From: Gracilaria caudata
Taxonomy: Eukaryota; Rhodophyta; Florideophyceae; Gracilariales; Gracilariaceae
Length of the DNA: 36,751 nt
NCBI GenBank assembly: GCA_030374735.1
Contig: JASCIV010000158.1
Location: 1-36,751, forward strand
Reading direction: 5' to 3'
In this document: one piece after another, positions 1-8,549 of the stretch
Layout of the letters: each line of letters starts with the position of its first letter
Position numbering within the stretch: the first letter of the stretch is position 1
Made by a program: the position numbers and the translations under genes
The notes under the pieces: generated by a model
What the model was told of the DNA's origin: nothing
Databases searched by the model: none
Seen by the model: only the letters and a program-made list of their open reading frames with translations

Positions 1-588
1 TCCCCCGCCAACCCGCCCGTCGACAGCGCCGCATCCCCCGACTACGATCTGCTTCCCGGCGAAATCGCCGTGCGTTTCATCAACGCGCCCGACGGCAAGT
101 CGCACATCGCCGCCGCGGCCGTCGGCGACAATCTGCTGCGCGTGGGCGATTCGGTCAACCTGCACATCCCGCGCGGCTGTCAGACCGGCGTGTGCGGCAC
201 GTGCACGTGCGACATACTGGATCCCAACGAGCCGTCCGGTCGACAGACCGTGCGCGCGTGTCAGACGTCTGTCACTGCGCTGGGTGGCGCCAATGAGTTG
301 GTGGTGGATGTGGAGAGAATGCGTTCGACGCGCTCCATGAAGAATGCATTGGCGCGCTTTGAGAATTTGGATACGGAGTATGTGCCGAGGGCGGTGCCGA
401 GGGGGAGGGGGTCTGTTACCAGGGTTGCGGACTGTGCGGCTTGTGCTACCAGAGGACTTGTGCAATGCGATGCTTGTGAGGGGGTTGGTGAGGATGGCGG
501 CTTTGTTTGTGCGCTTTGTGCGGGTACGGGCGCGTTGAGATGCGGTGATTGTCAGGGTACTGGTGAGGTAACTCTGCGCAAGCGATAA
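1..588 (+). CDS. Ferredoxin-like [2Fe-2S] domain fused to a DnaJ-type zinc finger (5' end missing)
   Basis: The frame is open from base 1, so the gene begins outside the window. The first part is a plant-type 2Fe-2S ferredoxin fold. The cluster loop reads RGCQTGVCGTCTC, giving Cys-x4-Cys-x2-Cys, and a fourth Cys follows in RACQTSV. The C-terminal third has four CxxC motifs, several followed by GxG (CAAC, CDACEG, CALCAGTG, CGDCQGTG), as in the Cys-rich zinc finger of DnaJ, BSD2 and related plastid chaperones. The expected role is electron transfer or cluster binding combined with a thiol/zinc chaperone module, probably in a plastid; that location is inference. The first 290 bases are very GC-rich at third positions while the zinc-finger part is T/G-rich. 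It converges on the ABC1 kinase gene with 137 bp between stops. Confidence 0.8.
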   Translation, partial: SPANPPVDSAASPDYDLLPGEIAVRFINAPDGKSHIAAAAVGDNLLRVGDSVNLHIPRGCQTGVCGTCTCDILDPNEPSGRQTVRACQTSVTALGGANELVVDVERMRSTRSMKNALARFENLDTEYVPRAVPRGRGSVTRVADCAACATRGLVQCDACEGVGEDGGFVCALCAGTGALRCGDCQGTGEVTLRKR

Positions 589-725
589 AGCTCTCTTTTC
601 TTCTTCACGCTGTGGGAGCTTCTGTTGGCCAGTAGGTCGCGCATTGCTTCTCGGCGCTGCTCTTCTCGTGCTCACGCCGCAACTTCGTTTGTAAACCGCT
701 CTCAATGCGCCCAACTGTTCTTCTC

Positions 726-2715
726 TCATGAAAGCGCGCAAAATTCGCGCTCGTGCTCATCGTTCTGCGAGTCAAACGGCGAGCACACGCCCTTCGTCAA
801 GCTCAGTCGAATCGCCCTCGACCGACTGCGTTTCTCATACTCCGACAGGCCCCTTCGTCGCAACCCGCGCAACGCGTACGGTCGAAACAAGTTGGACATC
901 CAACAATCCACACTTTCCACATTCAAAGTTTCCGTCAACGACCTCAACAAGCCCATCGTGCGGAGAATCATGAATAAATCCGGATTGAATCGTTTGATGG
1001 GCACTTGTTTCAACGGGCTCTGCGCGGAAAACGGGTTGATTTCAATTTGTGGCGGTAATGGCGCTGTGTCGAGCATTCCGTTTGCGTAGTGTGGAATCAT
1101 GCGCAAGAACTTTTCGTCCATGTCTTCGAGACGCATGTCAAGTTCAATTCCAAGATCTGAAAACGTTTTTAACACGTACAAGTTGTTCTTGGAGTTCACT
1201 GCCAGGTAGAACGCACACAGCTTTTTGCGAAGCTCTTCGGGTATCTCCTTGGCTTGGCCAAAATCAATTAGTGCCACTTTCCCGTCCCTCATGATGATTA
1301 CTGTTGCACAAACAAGAGGCAGTGTTAGTGGCAACGTACACACAAGCGGTTACAAAAAAAAATACAAAAGCATGTGCATGACTTACGATTTCCAAGATGA
1401 GCTGGAGGCCCAAGTGAGCAAAAGCAAAAACAGAAAAGGAACGTTAGTCAAAGCATTTCGCATGCAAAGTGCTGTCTTTCTAAACTTACGGTCACAGTGT
1501 GCCAGTCCATCACACAGCACCATCTGTCCAAAAGCTCGACCAACCGCCTTGAGCACATCCTTCGGCTTGATCCCCCAATGATTCAGCGCAAGCGCGTTAT
1601 CCGGTCGAACGCCATCCACGTACGTCATCGTCAAGGCTCGACGTGAGACAAGTCCCGGCACAACCTTTGGAATCACCACATCAAAAATGCCAGCTCGTCG
1701 AAGATTGTTTCTAATAATCGTCATCATCTCAGCCTCCCTCAGAAAGTCAAATTCTGCCGGAATCTGTGTCTCAAACTCAGTCACCACCGAGTCCATGTCG
1801 AAAAAGGACATGTCATGTTTCTGAAGATATGATGCCAGGCGTTTTAGATTGAGCAGGTCCATGTCGCACAGACGTTGTTGATCGGTGTATTGCGTCTTCA
1901 AAACAATGGCGGTGCCGTCTGGCATTTCGCCTCGGTGTACTTGTGCGATGGTGGCTGACGCAAGTGGATTTGGATCAAGGTACTTGAAGATTTGACTCAC
2001 TTTGTTCACGCTGTACGACTGACGAATGGTGTTTTCAATTTGGTGAAATGGCACGGGAGGAACGCGATCTTGCAGACGACGAAGAGAGTCGCACCATGCC
2101 GTTGGCACGATATCGCTTCTAGCGCCAAGAAATTGGCCTGTGTCGGCAGTCAGCACGCTTGTTTAGATAGGTACCAAGAAAAATAGGTTGTGAAACGTAC
2201 CGTCCTTGAGATAAAAGCCACGAAGCTCCACGCAAAGATTGTAGACCTGTAGAGGAAAACAAAAGAAGTGTGAGCGGATATGTACGGCTGTGAATGACAG
2301 GAAAAAGAGAACAAACCTTTTCGGCAGCCCAGTGATGACGTTTATTCCAAGCTTTCTCTCTCTTGTGAGTAGAAGCATTCTGAAGGTCTAGACCAAGCTG
2401 AGTCTTTTTATAGGCCACGTAGATAGGAAGTACTCTTCTCCAAAAGCGCAGACTCCGAGCGTGAGCCGGCGCAAAAACTCTACAGAACAACGCATACATC
2501 CACGTAAAACACAGCGGCTTTAACAGCGGCCGCAAGCAACGGATGAGCGGTGCATTGGAGATGGAAAACACAATAAGCGTTTGAAAAAGATTCCATCGCC
2601 TGTGACCCAGCAGCGATTGGGTGAGGGAAAGCACCGAGGTGTGCACCAAACTAGACGGAAGTCGCGCTCGTCGAAAAGGAACAACTCTCAACGCATTCAT
2701 CGGTGCAAAACGCAT
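726..2715 (-). CDS. ABC1/UbiB-family atypical kinase (ADCK/ABC1K type), five exons
   Basis: Exons on the minus strand are 2317-2715, 2201-2246, 1490-2137, 1387-1401 and 726-1300, giving 560 residues. Introns of 70, 63, 88 and 86 nt all have GT-AG ends and consistent phases (0,1,1,1). The family's KxGQ motif appears as KDGQ near residues 147-150 and is formed across the second intron. An alanine-rich loop (ASATIAQVH), the catalytic loop HCDPHLGN (about 362-369; HxDPHPGN in most members) and the metal-binding DFG (about 382-384) follow. These proteins act in mitochondria or plastids on quinone and lipid metabolism. The basic N-terminus could be a targeting peptide. The ATG at 2715 was chosen because upstream in-frame codons lack another ATG. 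A CCAAT box (reverse) lies at 2962-2966. Confidence 0.9.
1387..1401 (-). other. 15-nt microexon of the ABC1 kinase gene
   Basis: This exon lies between a CAG acceptor (1402-1404) and a GTAAGT donor (1381-1386). It encodes the end of the catalytic loop: split codon, His, Leu, Gly, Asn, split codon. Without it the flanking exons cannot form the family's HxDPHxGN motif. Its phase (1 to 1) joins both neighbours in frame. Confidence 0.85.
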
Positions 2716-3247
2716 GTTGAAGGCGAAAGCCCCGAGCAAGGCTCAACGCGCGCGCACACACACAGATGAGCGCATGACGAAAGCACAGCAGGAGAGCGCG
2801 TCGCAGAACAGCAGTGTGTACAGTACAAGTGTGCGGCGACAAGGCACGAGCACACGCGTTTACAGGTTTACAGACAGCGCTTTACACGGCTGCGCGAGCG
2901 ACGCGTCCGCGCGTGGTTGGTCAGATGCAAATGGGACATGCACATGGCAGCTCGCGCTATCATTGGCCGTCGGGGCCACGAGATTCTTTTTTGCTGCACG
3001 CGTTGAGCGAAAACACGTCGCGCAGAATGAATGGAAAGCAGGTTTGGTCATAGGTTAGAAAACGCACACGCGTTCGACAAGCACACACGCGCGGAGAGAA
3101 ACGACGGAACTCTGGCGGAACTCTGGCGGAACTCTGGCGGAACACTGGCGGAACACTGGCGGAGACAACCGGTCACGAAGGTGAATCCGTTTGCTCCATC
3201 TTGTCATAGGAAATACTGGAGACCACCGGTCACGAAGGTGAATTCGG
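2716..3247. other. Upstream region of the ABC1 gene with two tandem repeats
   Basis: No gene is supported here. The part next to 2715 is the promoter and leader of the ABC1 kinase gene. The part next to 3247 is the 3' flank of the hydroxylase gene and is made of short tandem repeats, listed separately. A reverse CCAAT (ATTGG) lies at 2962-2966. Confidence 0.6.
3105..3164. repeat. 11-bp tandem repeat, five copies plus a partial one
   Basis: The unit CGGAACTCTGG is repeated three times (3105-3137), followed by two copies with one change (CGGAACACTGG, 3138-3159) and a partial sixth. It lies just beyond the 3' end of the hydroxylase gene. Confidence 0.95.
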
Positions 3248-3266
3248 TCACTTCGTCTTGTCTTCG
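3162..3266. repeat. 57-bp imperfect direct duplication crossing a stop codon
   Basis: The 19-mer ACCGGTCACGAAGGTGAAT occurs at 3168-3186 and 3225-3243, exactly 57 bp apart. Partial similarity continues on both sides (for example ATCTTGTCAT against GTCTTGTCTT). The second copy runs into the last codons of the hydroxylase gene on the other strand, so its C-terminal tail may have come from this duplication. Confidence 0.85.
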
Positions 3267-4066
3267 GCCGAGAGCGGTTGGGTAACGACGGCGCTGGTGG
3301 AATGCGAATGCGACGGCGACAGCCAAGTGATGAGCTTTCTTGCGGCAAGTGCCGGCGCACCTACACTGCCGCACGCGGTGTGCAGAGCGTGATCCAACAG
3401 ACTGGGCGCGCCCACGCCGTCGGCGAACGAACACGAGTAGTACACATGATGCATGCCATGGATTCGTGTGTCAAATGACCACACGTTGGGCACAAAGTTG
3501 TAGCCAGAGTGTTCGTAAAGTCCGCCCAACGAGCCAAGCGCCAGCAACCAACTTGCATGCGCCTCACTTAGCATTCGCGCGTGGCGAAGTACCACGAGTG
3601 GTACCACGTACGGGAGCACGATTTCAAGCAAGAAGTCGAACGAGTACATGTACATGGCGGAGATTGCGCAGTGCGCCTTGGCGGAGTGGTGGAGCGCGTG
3701 TCCAAAGCGCGCCACGCCGCGCGGTGAATGCAGGATGAAGCGGTGCCCCAGGTAGAATGGCACCTCATGTAGCAGCGGCGCGAGCGCACAAAGCGCCAGC
3801 CAGGAGGTGATTACGCTCGGTTCTGATCTGTCGTGAGTGGCGGTGGTGAAGGGAAAGATGAGCAGCATGATGGGCAACATGATGAACGTTTGGTTGAACA
3901 GCACGCGGGGTAGCATGACCACGTACGTCGGAAGCTCCGGGCTAGAACGAAACGCCTTGTGGCGCTGCAGCAGCTTCCTGCGATCAAGCATGTGGAAGAA
4001 CAAGCACGCGGCATGGTACGTGAGCATAAACTGCGTCCAAGCCAACAGTCCCGGGGTCATCATCAT
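3248..4066 (-). CDS. Fatty acid hydroxylase / sterol desaturase superfamily protein
   Basis: The product is a single-exon membrane protein of 272 residues starting at the first of three consecutive ATGs (4066, 4063, 4060). It has several hydrophobic segments and the superfamily's histidine boxes: GHRFILH (HxxxH type), HALHHS (HxxHH) and HGMHHVYYS (HxxHH). These ligate a di-iron centre in ER enzymes that oxidise sterols, fatty acids or aldehydes. The substrate cannot be told from the sequence. A TATAAAG element lies about 100 bp upstream (4167-4173). The promoter region is shared with the divergent J-protein gene. The last codons overlap a 57-bp duplication. Confidence 0.85.
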   Translation of the reverse strand: MMMTPGLLAWTQFMLTYHAACLFFHMLDRRKLLQRHKAFRSSPELPTYVVMLPRVLFNQTFIMLPIMLLIFPFTTATHDRSEPSVITSWLALCALAPLLHEVPFYLGHRFILHSPRGVARFGHALHHSAKAHCAISAMYMYSFDFLLEIVLPYVVPLVVLRHARMLSEAHASWLLALGSLGGLYEHSGYNFVPNVWSFDTRIHGMHHVYYSCSFADGVGAPSLLDHALHTACGSVGAPALAARKLITWLSPSHSHSTSAVVTQPLSAEDKTK

Positions 4067-4166
4067 CGCGACGGAAGAAGCAGAAGGCAGCACAGCACAC
4101 AGAAGCAACACAACACAGCGCGGCGGAGCGTCAAGCGCAACCTGAGCTGAGAGAGGAGTCGCGGCG

Positions 4167-4173
4167 CTTTATA
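4167..4173 (-). promoter_or_regulatory. TATA box of the hydroxylase gene
   Basis: The minus strand reads TATAAAG here, 101 bp before the chosen ATG (4066). A reverse CCAAT lies about 60 bp further upstream (4233-4237). Spacing and order fit a core promoter. Confidence 0.55.
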
Positions 4174-4297
4174 GCTGGTACGCGCCGTGCCACGTTTGCA
4201 AACGGCACGGCGCGTCAAACACTCGGTCGCTCATTGGCCAGAGTGATCGTATCTGCGCGCATGATATGCCGTACGTGCAGCCCCATTCGGGGTTTTC

Positions 4298-4315
4298 GCC
4301 GAAGCGCGCTTCGGC
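4298..4315. repeat. 18-bp perfect palindrome
   Basis: GCCGAAGCGCGCTTCGGC equals its own reverse complement. It sits in a GC-rich part of the divergent promoter and could be a dimeric regulator site or a hairpin. No known site is recognised. Confidence 0.8.
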
Positions 4316-4620
4316 AGCGCCGCTTGCCGCCTGCACCGCCGCGTCCCGCGAGACGCGCTTCGCGAGGCGGCCAGCGCCGGCGTGTGTGCGTGCGTGTCCG
4401 TAAATTCTAACGCCTTTGAGCGCGGGCGAGATCGCGGCCGACACTTTGGGAGGCGCGGAAGCGATTGTACCATACGCAACCGCCGGTGCTGGTTCAAGTG
4501 TCCCGTCGTACCACGCTGCCGTAGTAACATTATGTTCCCAACGCCTTGACACCGAGTGATCACCAATTGGCGCCGTGTTTGGGTTTGTTTTGTTTTTGAA
4601 ATGTTTGCTTGCTTTTCCCT

Positions 4621-4650
4621 TTTTGGCGCTTTTTTGCGCTTTTTGGCGCT
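4621..4650 (+). promoter_or_regulatory. TTTTGGCGCT repeats (E2F/DP-like)
   Basis: Three near-identical 10-bp units lie in a row: TTTTGGCGCT, TTTTTGCGCT, TTTTGGCGCT. The first and third contain TTTGGCGC, which fits the E2F/DP consensus TTTSSCGC. They directly precede the heat shock element. Binding is inference from the motif. Confidence 0.45.
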
Positions 4651-4655
4651 TTTAT

Positions 4656-4685
4656 GGAAGCTTCTAGAAAATTCTAGAAAATTCT
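4656..4685 (+). promoter_or_regulatory. Heat shock element, six perfect nGAAn units
   Basis: GAA and TTC cores alternate at exact 5-bp spacing: gGAAg cTTCt aGAAa aTTCt aGAAa aTTCt. This is the canonical HSF-binding element with six contiguous inverted units, where three are usually enough for a trimer. It is about 350 bp before the J-protein ATG and about 590 bp before the divergent hydroxylase ATG. The J-protein, an HSP70 co-chaperone, is the obvious target. Confidence 0.92.
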
Positions 4686-5031
4686 ACCAAATGTATCGAG
4701 CTGTTTTTTTTTCTTCCTGCCCAATCGCGCTGTGCGCCGAGAGCGCGTGCGCCACTGTCCCAAACGCCCTCAGCCACTGCAAAGCAGCTGCTGCTGATGG
4801 GCGCTCAACCGTGCAGAACCAACCCTTGCGCACTTCGTGCCGTGAACAGCTTCAGCGCTTCTCCTCACCTTCAAATAGATACCTGCTCTTCTTTCCGACA
4901 CAGCTTAACTTATCTTCCGTCGATAACATATTTGCACTCACCCCCTCCTCTCCCCGCTCCCCCCCCCCTTCAAGTCTCTTGTATACTAATCTTTCAACAC
5001 GTCGTCTCACAAGCGCAAATTTTCGCAGTTC

Positions 5032-5394
5032 ATGCCGAGTCGAAACATGGGCCGCGACTATTATGCCACCCTCGGCGTCAGTCGAAGTGCTACGCCCGAG
5101 GAGCTTAAGAAGGCCTATCGCAGAAATGCCATGAAATGGCATCCCGACAAGAACCCGGACAACAAACCAGAGGCTGAGAAGAAATTTCAGGAGATTGCGG
5201 AGGCATATCAGGTGCTTTCCGATCCAAAGAAGAAGGAGATTTATGACAGTTATGGCGAGGATGGACTCAAGGCTGGCATGGAAGAAATGCCTCGTGGTGC
5301 ACCGGGCGGCTTTCGATTCAATGCTAGCTCCAACATGCGCGACGCCAATGACCTCTTCAACGAGATTTTCGGCAACATGGGTGCCTTTGGCGGT

Positions 5395-5441
<47 letters not shown>

Positions 5442-6042
5442 TAGCGGCATGGGAGGCGGTCCTCAAGGATTCTCCTCGTTTTCACACGGCCGTTCGCCTC
5501 GGAAACAACCTGATACAGAAGTCTCTCTATATCTCTCCCTCGAAGAACTCTACAACGGCGTCACGAAAAAGCTCAAGATCACCCGAAACGTCGCCCGTGC
5601 AGACGGTGGAGTGGACCGAGTGGCCAAGGTGCATGAGGTACATATCAAACCTGGCTACAAGGCCGGGACCAAGATCCGCTATAACGGAGCTGGAAGCGAG
5701 GCACCGGGTTATCTTCCAGGTGACGTAGTGTTTATCATTCAGGAGAAGGAGCATCCAAAGTTCAAGAGAAACGGAAATAATCTTGAGTATACATGTCGCA
5801 TCTCTCTTGCAGACGCTCTCGCAGGAAGTACAATAACAATCCCAGGCTTGGATGGAAGGGCATATCGTCTTGAATGTCCTGAAGTCATTACTCCAAACTC
5901 TGAAAAGACTATTTCCGGTGCTGGAATGCCCATTTCAAAGATCCCTGGCCAAAAGGGAGATCTTACTGTCAGGTTTAATGTTGTTTTTCCGACCTATCTG
6001 CACCCTGAGAAGCGCGAACGATTGCGGGAACTTCTTTCGTAG
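5032..6042 (+). CDS. Class B (DNAJB1/Sis1-type) J-domain co-chaperone
   Basis: Single exon, 336 residues. The N-terminal J domain (about residues 7-72) has the HPD tripeptide at 37-39, which stimulates the HSP70 ATPase. A Gly/Met/Phe-rich linker follows, with a GGM tandem repeat, then two beta-sandwich substrate-binding domains and a C-terminal dimerisation segment. No Cys-rich zinc finger is present, so it is class II/B. It is expected in cytosol and nucleus. An alternative in-frame ATG lies at 5047, just before the conserved RDYYATLG. The upstream heat shock element indicates stress induction. It converges on the polymerase iota-like gene with 192 bp between stops. Confidence 0.95.
5392..5436 (+). 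repeat. 9-bp coding tandem repeat (Gly-Gly-Met)
   Basis: GGCATGGGC is repeated four times after one variant copy (GGTATGGGC), encoding a GGM run in the Gly-rich linker of the J-protein. The low-complexity DNA is prone to length change. Confidence 0.9.
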
Positions 6043-6234
6043 AATCACTCACGTCGACAGTAACGCTGTCGCAGCGTCTCAAGTGCCGCTCTATCATTTG
6101 TAAAACTTTAAATAACTGAGTGACTCTATCAACGGCAACGTTTCGAAGATGAGCCGTTCTCACTGACGGACACCATCCTCAACATGGAACTGCGTTTTCT
6201 TTTTGTGCCCTCTTAATACACTGTATGGAGAACA

Positions 6235-7947
6235 TCACGAGCGCTTTGCGAAGTAAGTGTCTACCGTTCTTATCTTCGGAGTCTTTCGCCGTCGCTTCGA
6301 ACCGCCGATTTCTTGGGTGGCAGAAGCCGTTTTAAGGCAGGTGTCGATGTGTTTGTTTTGCGCTGAGTTATCTCCGGGCAGTCTCCTATTGCATATCGGG
6401 CATCTGGCTTCCATGGCCCTGCTCGATTCACTGACGCGTTGGGTGTTATTTTCTGGTACTTCCGGTACTTCCGGTATTTTGCCTCGACACGCTGGCTGAG
6501 CCGAGACGCCAGACTTTCCCGAAGAACCATAGAGAGGCACGTTTGCTTTGCGATGCTTGTCTGCATCGTTTCCTTTAGGTCTGGAGAAAAACCTCGATAT
6601 ATCCTCAATGAATCCGTCTCCATTGTTAGCTTTGGCACTTGTAAAGTTACTTGCCCCGACCGCTAGTAGAGTTAGATCAAACTTGTTTTTAGCACACACT
6701 CCAGCGTGCTCTTCAAGGACCATTAAAGCCGCTTTCCGTATTCCATCTATTGCCTTCTGAATTGCCTTACTTTGTCGTGAGCGGCACACAGACACGATCT
6801 CCATAGGCATCGGTACAGAGCGCATCGTACCGACAAACCCATCTCCACGAAACCTATACGACACAGTCAGCGTCTTAGGTCGCCTTGAGAACATCATGCC
6901 ATCATCCCGTAGGCGCGAAACCAACCGACTTATTTGAACGGTGAGACGTCGGTTGACATCTTTCATATTATCACAGCTCCGACACGAATCCTCAGCTGAA
7001 ATAGACTTTGGTGCATTTCCGCAATCCACCACTTCTGTGGTATCGACCCCACGACAGAGATCAAGAAGGTGCCGAGCTTGTTTTTCATTCCCCATGATAT
7101 CAGCAAGCTGTCGCAAACCGCTGCCATCCTTTCCAAACAACAGCAGGACATCTGCAACGGTCTCAACGGACATATCTTGAGCATGCTCCTTTGTCCATGT
7201 GATTATCTTTTCAAGAGTATGATGACCGAACCCTGTGAGCGCTCGGGGCGGCAAAGTGTTGATGTATTCTGCAGATTGTCCTGGCAAGAATGTTGTTTGG
7301 TCATTGGGCTTATGCATGTTCACCGCAAGTTTCGCCAATTGCTTCGAATCGCTGACACCGGCACACATCGTCAGTTCCGTTCTTTGGGTCACATGAGTTC
7401 GGAGATCATGGGCAATCTGTGACGCGACCATTAGCGTTCGCCGAGCGTCGTCATCCTGTGTTACCCCAAATACGTTGCCTTTAAATAGAAACGGAGCTCC
7501 GCCTTTTTCAATATGAGCAGAAGTTAGATTTGTCACGTCTATAAACACTTCATCAAATCCTAATCGTTGACATGGACACACGGGAGGTTCGCTACTCAAC
7601 TCGACCGATACTTCTCTTGCCCTTTCGAGAAGCCAAGCCCGAATCACGTTGAGGACCTCAAGACTAGCTTCTCGAAAAGGTGTCAAGTCAGATCCATCTA
7701 TACATACCAATTCAGGACACTTTTGTAAAGCCTGAGAGACTGGAGTCATCTTTTGAACTGCGCCTTTTGCTCGACTTCTTGCAATATAGTTACTGGTTAC
7801 GCATAAGTGTTTCTGAACAATAACGACCGGTTTGTCTTTCAGGTGTGGGCGAGCTCGTATCGCTACAGATGCATAGAAACAGTCCAAGTCGAGAGCAATG
7901 ATTGCCCTGGTAGTCCCAGGGCGCGGCCGTTTCTTCGTTGAAACCAT
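6235..7947 (-). CDS. POLI: Y-family DNA polymerase, iota-like, with UBZ finger and PIP-like motifs
   Basis: Single exon, 570 residues. The palm has catalytic acids D20/D22 (ALDLDCFYASV) and D132/E133 (LGFDEVFIDVT). The segment VQKHLCVTSNYIARSR, followed by KCPELVCIDGSDLTPFREAS, resembles Pol iota more than eta or kappa. CAGVSDSKQLAKLA is the Y-family thumb entry. The little-finger domain follows, then a disordered tail with a UBZ4-like zinc finger (C516, C519, H533, C537) and a terminal PCNA-interacting-like motif (IRTVDTYF, about 559-566). A second PIP-like motif, IEDISRFF, lies in the tail before the finger. A basic run (SKRRRK) may be a nuclear signal. The expected role is translesion synthesis at ubiquitinated PCNA. 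The orthology call (iota against another subfamily) is the least certain part. Confidence 0.88.
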   Translation of the reverse strand: MVSTKKRPRPGTTRAIIALDLDCFYASVAIRARPHLKDKPVVIVQKHLCVTSNYIARSRAKGAVQKMTPVSQALQKCPELVCIDGSDLTPFREASLEVLNVIRAWLLERAREVSVELSSEPPVCPCQRLGFDEVFIDVTNLTSAHIEKGGAPFLFKGNVFGVTQDDDARRTLMVASQIAHDLRTHVTQRTELTMCAGVSDSKQLAKLAVNMHKPNDQTTFLPGQSAEYINTLPPRALTGFGHHTLEKIITWTKEHAQDMSVETVADVLLLFGKDGSGLRQLADIMGNEKQARHLLDLCRGVDTTEVVDCGNAPKSISAEDSCRSCDNMKDVNRRLTVQISRLVSRLRDDGMMFSRRPKTLTVSYRFRGDGFVGTMRSVPMPMEIVSVCRSRQSKAIQKAIDGIRKAALMVLEEHAGVCAKNKFDLTLLAVGASNFTSAKANNGDGFIEDISRFFSRPKGNDADKHRKANVPLYGSSGKSGVSAQPACRGKIPEVPEVPENNTQRVSESSRAMEARCPICNRRLPGDNSAQNKHIDTCLKTASATQEIGGSKRRRKTPKIRTVDTYFAKRS

Positions 7948-8549
7948 CTGGGAATTGGACAGACTTCGAGAACCGTGATTCCTCAGTCCAGTCTTGAGCT
8001 TCTAGCTTTGATCCATCAGAGAACCCTGTGCAAGGGTGCCAAGGGAATGGCATCTTTGTCTCCCAGTGTGCAGAACCTGGACAGTTTGTCGTCAGATCTC
8101 TGCATGGAGCGTAAGTTGAGAGAGATACAGTGTTCTGAAGTCGTAAGAGTGTGCAAGTGTAGATGAACTGACTGTCAGTATTCCACGTGTACACGTACGA
8201 TTGTGAGTGCTTGGCAGTGCGTCGCTGACAGCAGTGACGTGCTCTTCAGATCAGAGAAGTCAAAAAATGATTGCCACACTTTGGTACTGCTCATATGATT
8301 GGTCAACTGCACTGAAATGAAACGAACCGAAATTTAGGAGTTCTGCTGTAATGCAGGGCGTCAGCTTCATGTCGATCAACTTTTGCTGTTTGCCCCTTTC
8401 CAGTATGCCACAGCGACAGCGGGGCTGCCGAATCATCTTTCTACCGCCCGCTCCCCCGAAGTCTACCTGGACTTGCTCCCTGTTCGTAGGATCGTTCCCC
8501 GTCACTGCCACCTAAACGACAAGCGTCTTAGCCAAGAGCAGCTATCGGA
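7948..8549. promoter_or_regulatory. Divergent promoter between the polymerase iota-like gene and SEC31
   Basis: This 602-bp region separates two divergent genes. An ATTGG (reverse CCAAT) is visible near 8298. No TATA box is convincing. A minus-strand reading frame that runs into the polymerase start looks like a shadow, not a gene. Confidence 0.5.

Larger units (their letters stand above)
4067..5031. promoter_or_regulatory. Divergent promoter between the hydroxylase and J-protein genes
   Basis: This 965-bp intergenic region holds a TATA box for the minus-strand gene (4167-4173), ATTGG/CCAAT motifs (4233-4237, 4721-4725), an 18-bp perfect palindrome (4298-4315), TTTGGCGC motifs (4621-4650), a six-unit heat shock element (4656-4685) and a C/T-rich leader (about 4936-4980) before the J-protein ATG. 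The stretch 4300-4460 is very GC-rich. Confidence 0.7.

Noticed and set aside
5250..5466. Minus-strand frames with Pro-Met or Ala-His repeats
   Set aside because: They are the complement of the Gly-Gly-Met repeat in the J-protein gene.
7790..8194. Minus-strand open frame running into the polymerase start
   Set aside because: It overlaps the N-terminus of the polymerase gene in another frame, has no recognised domain and reads as a shadow plus promoter DNA.
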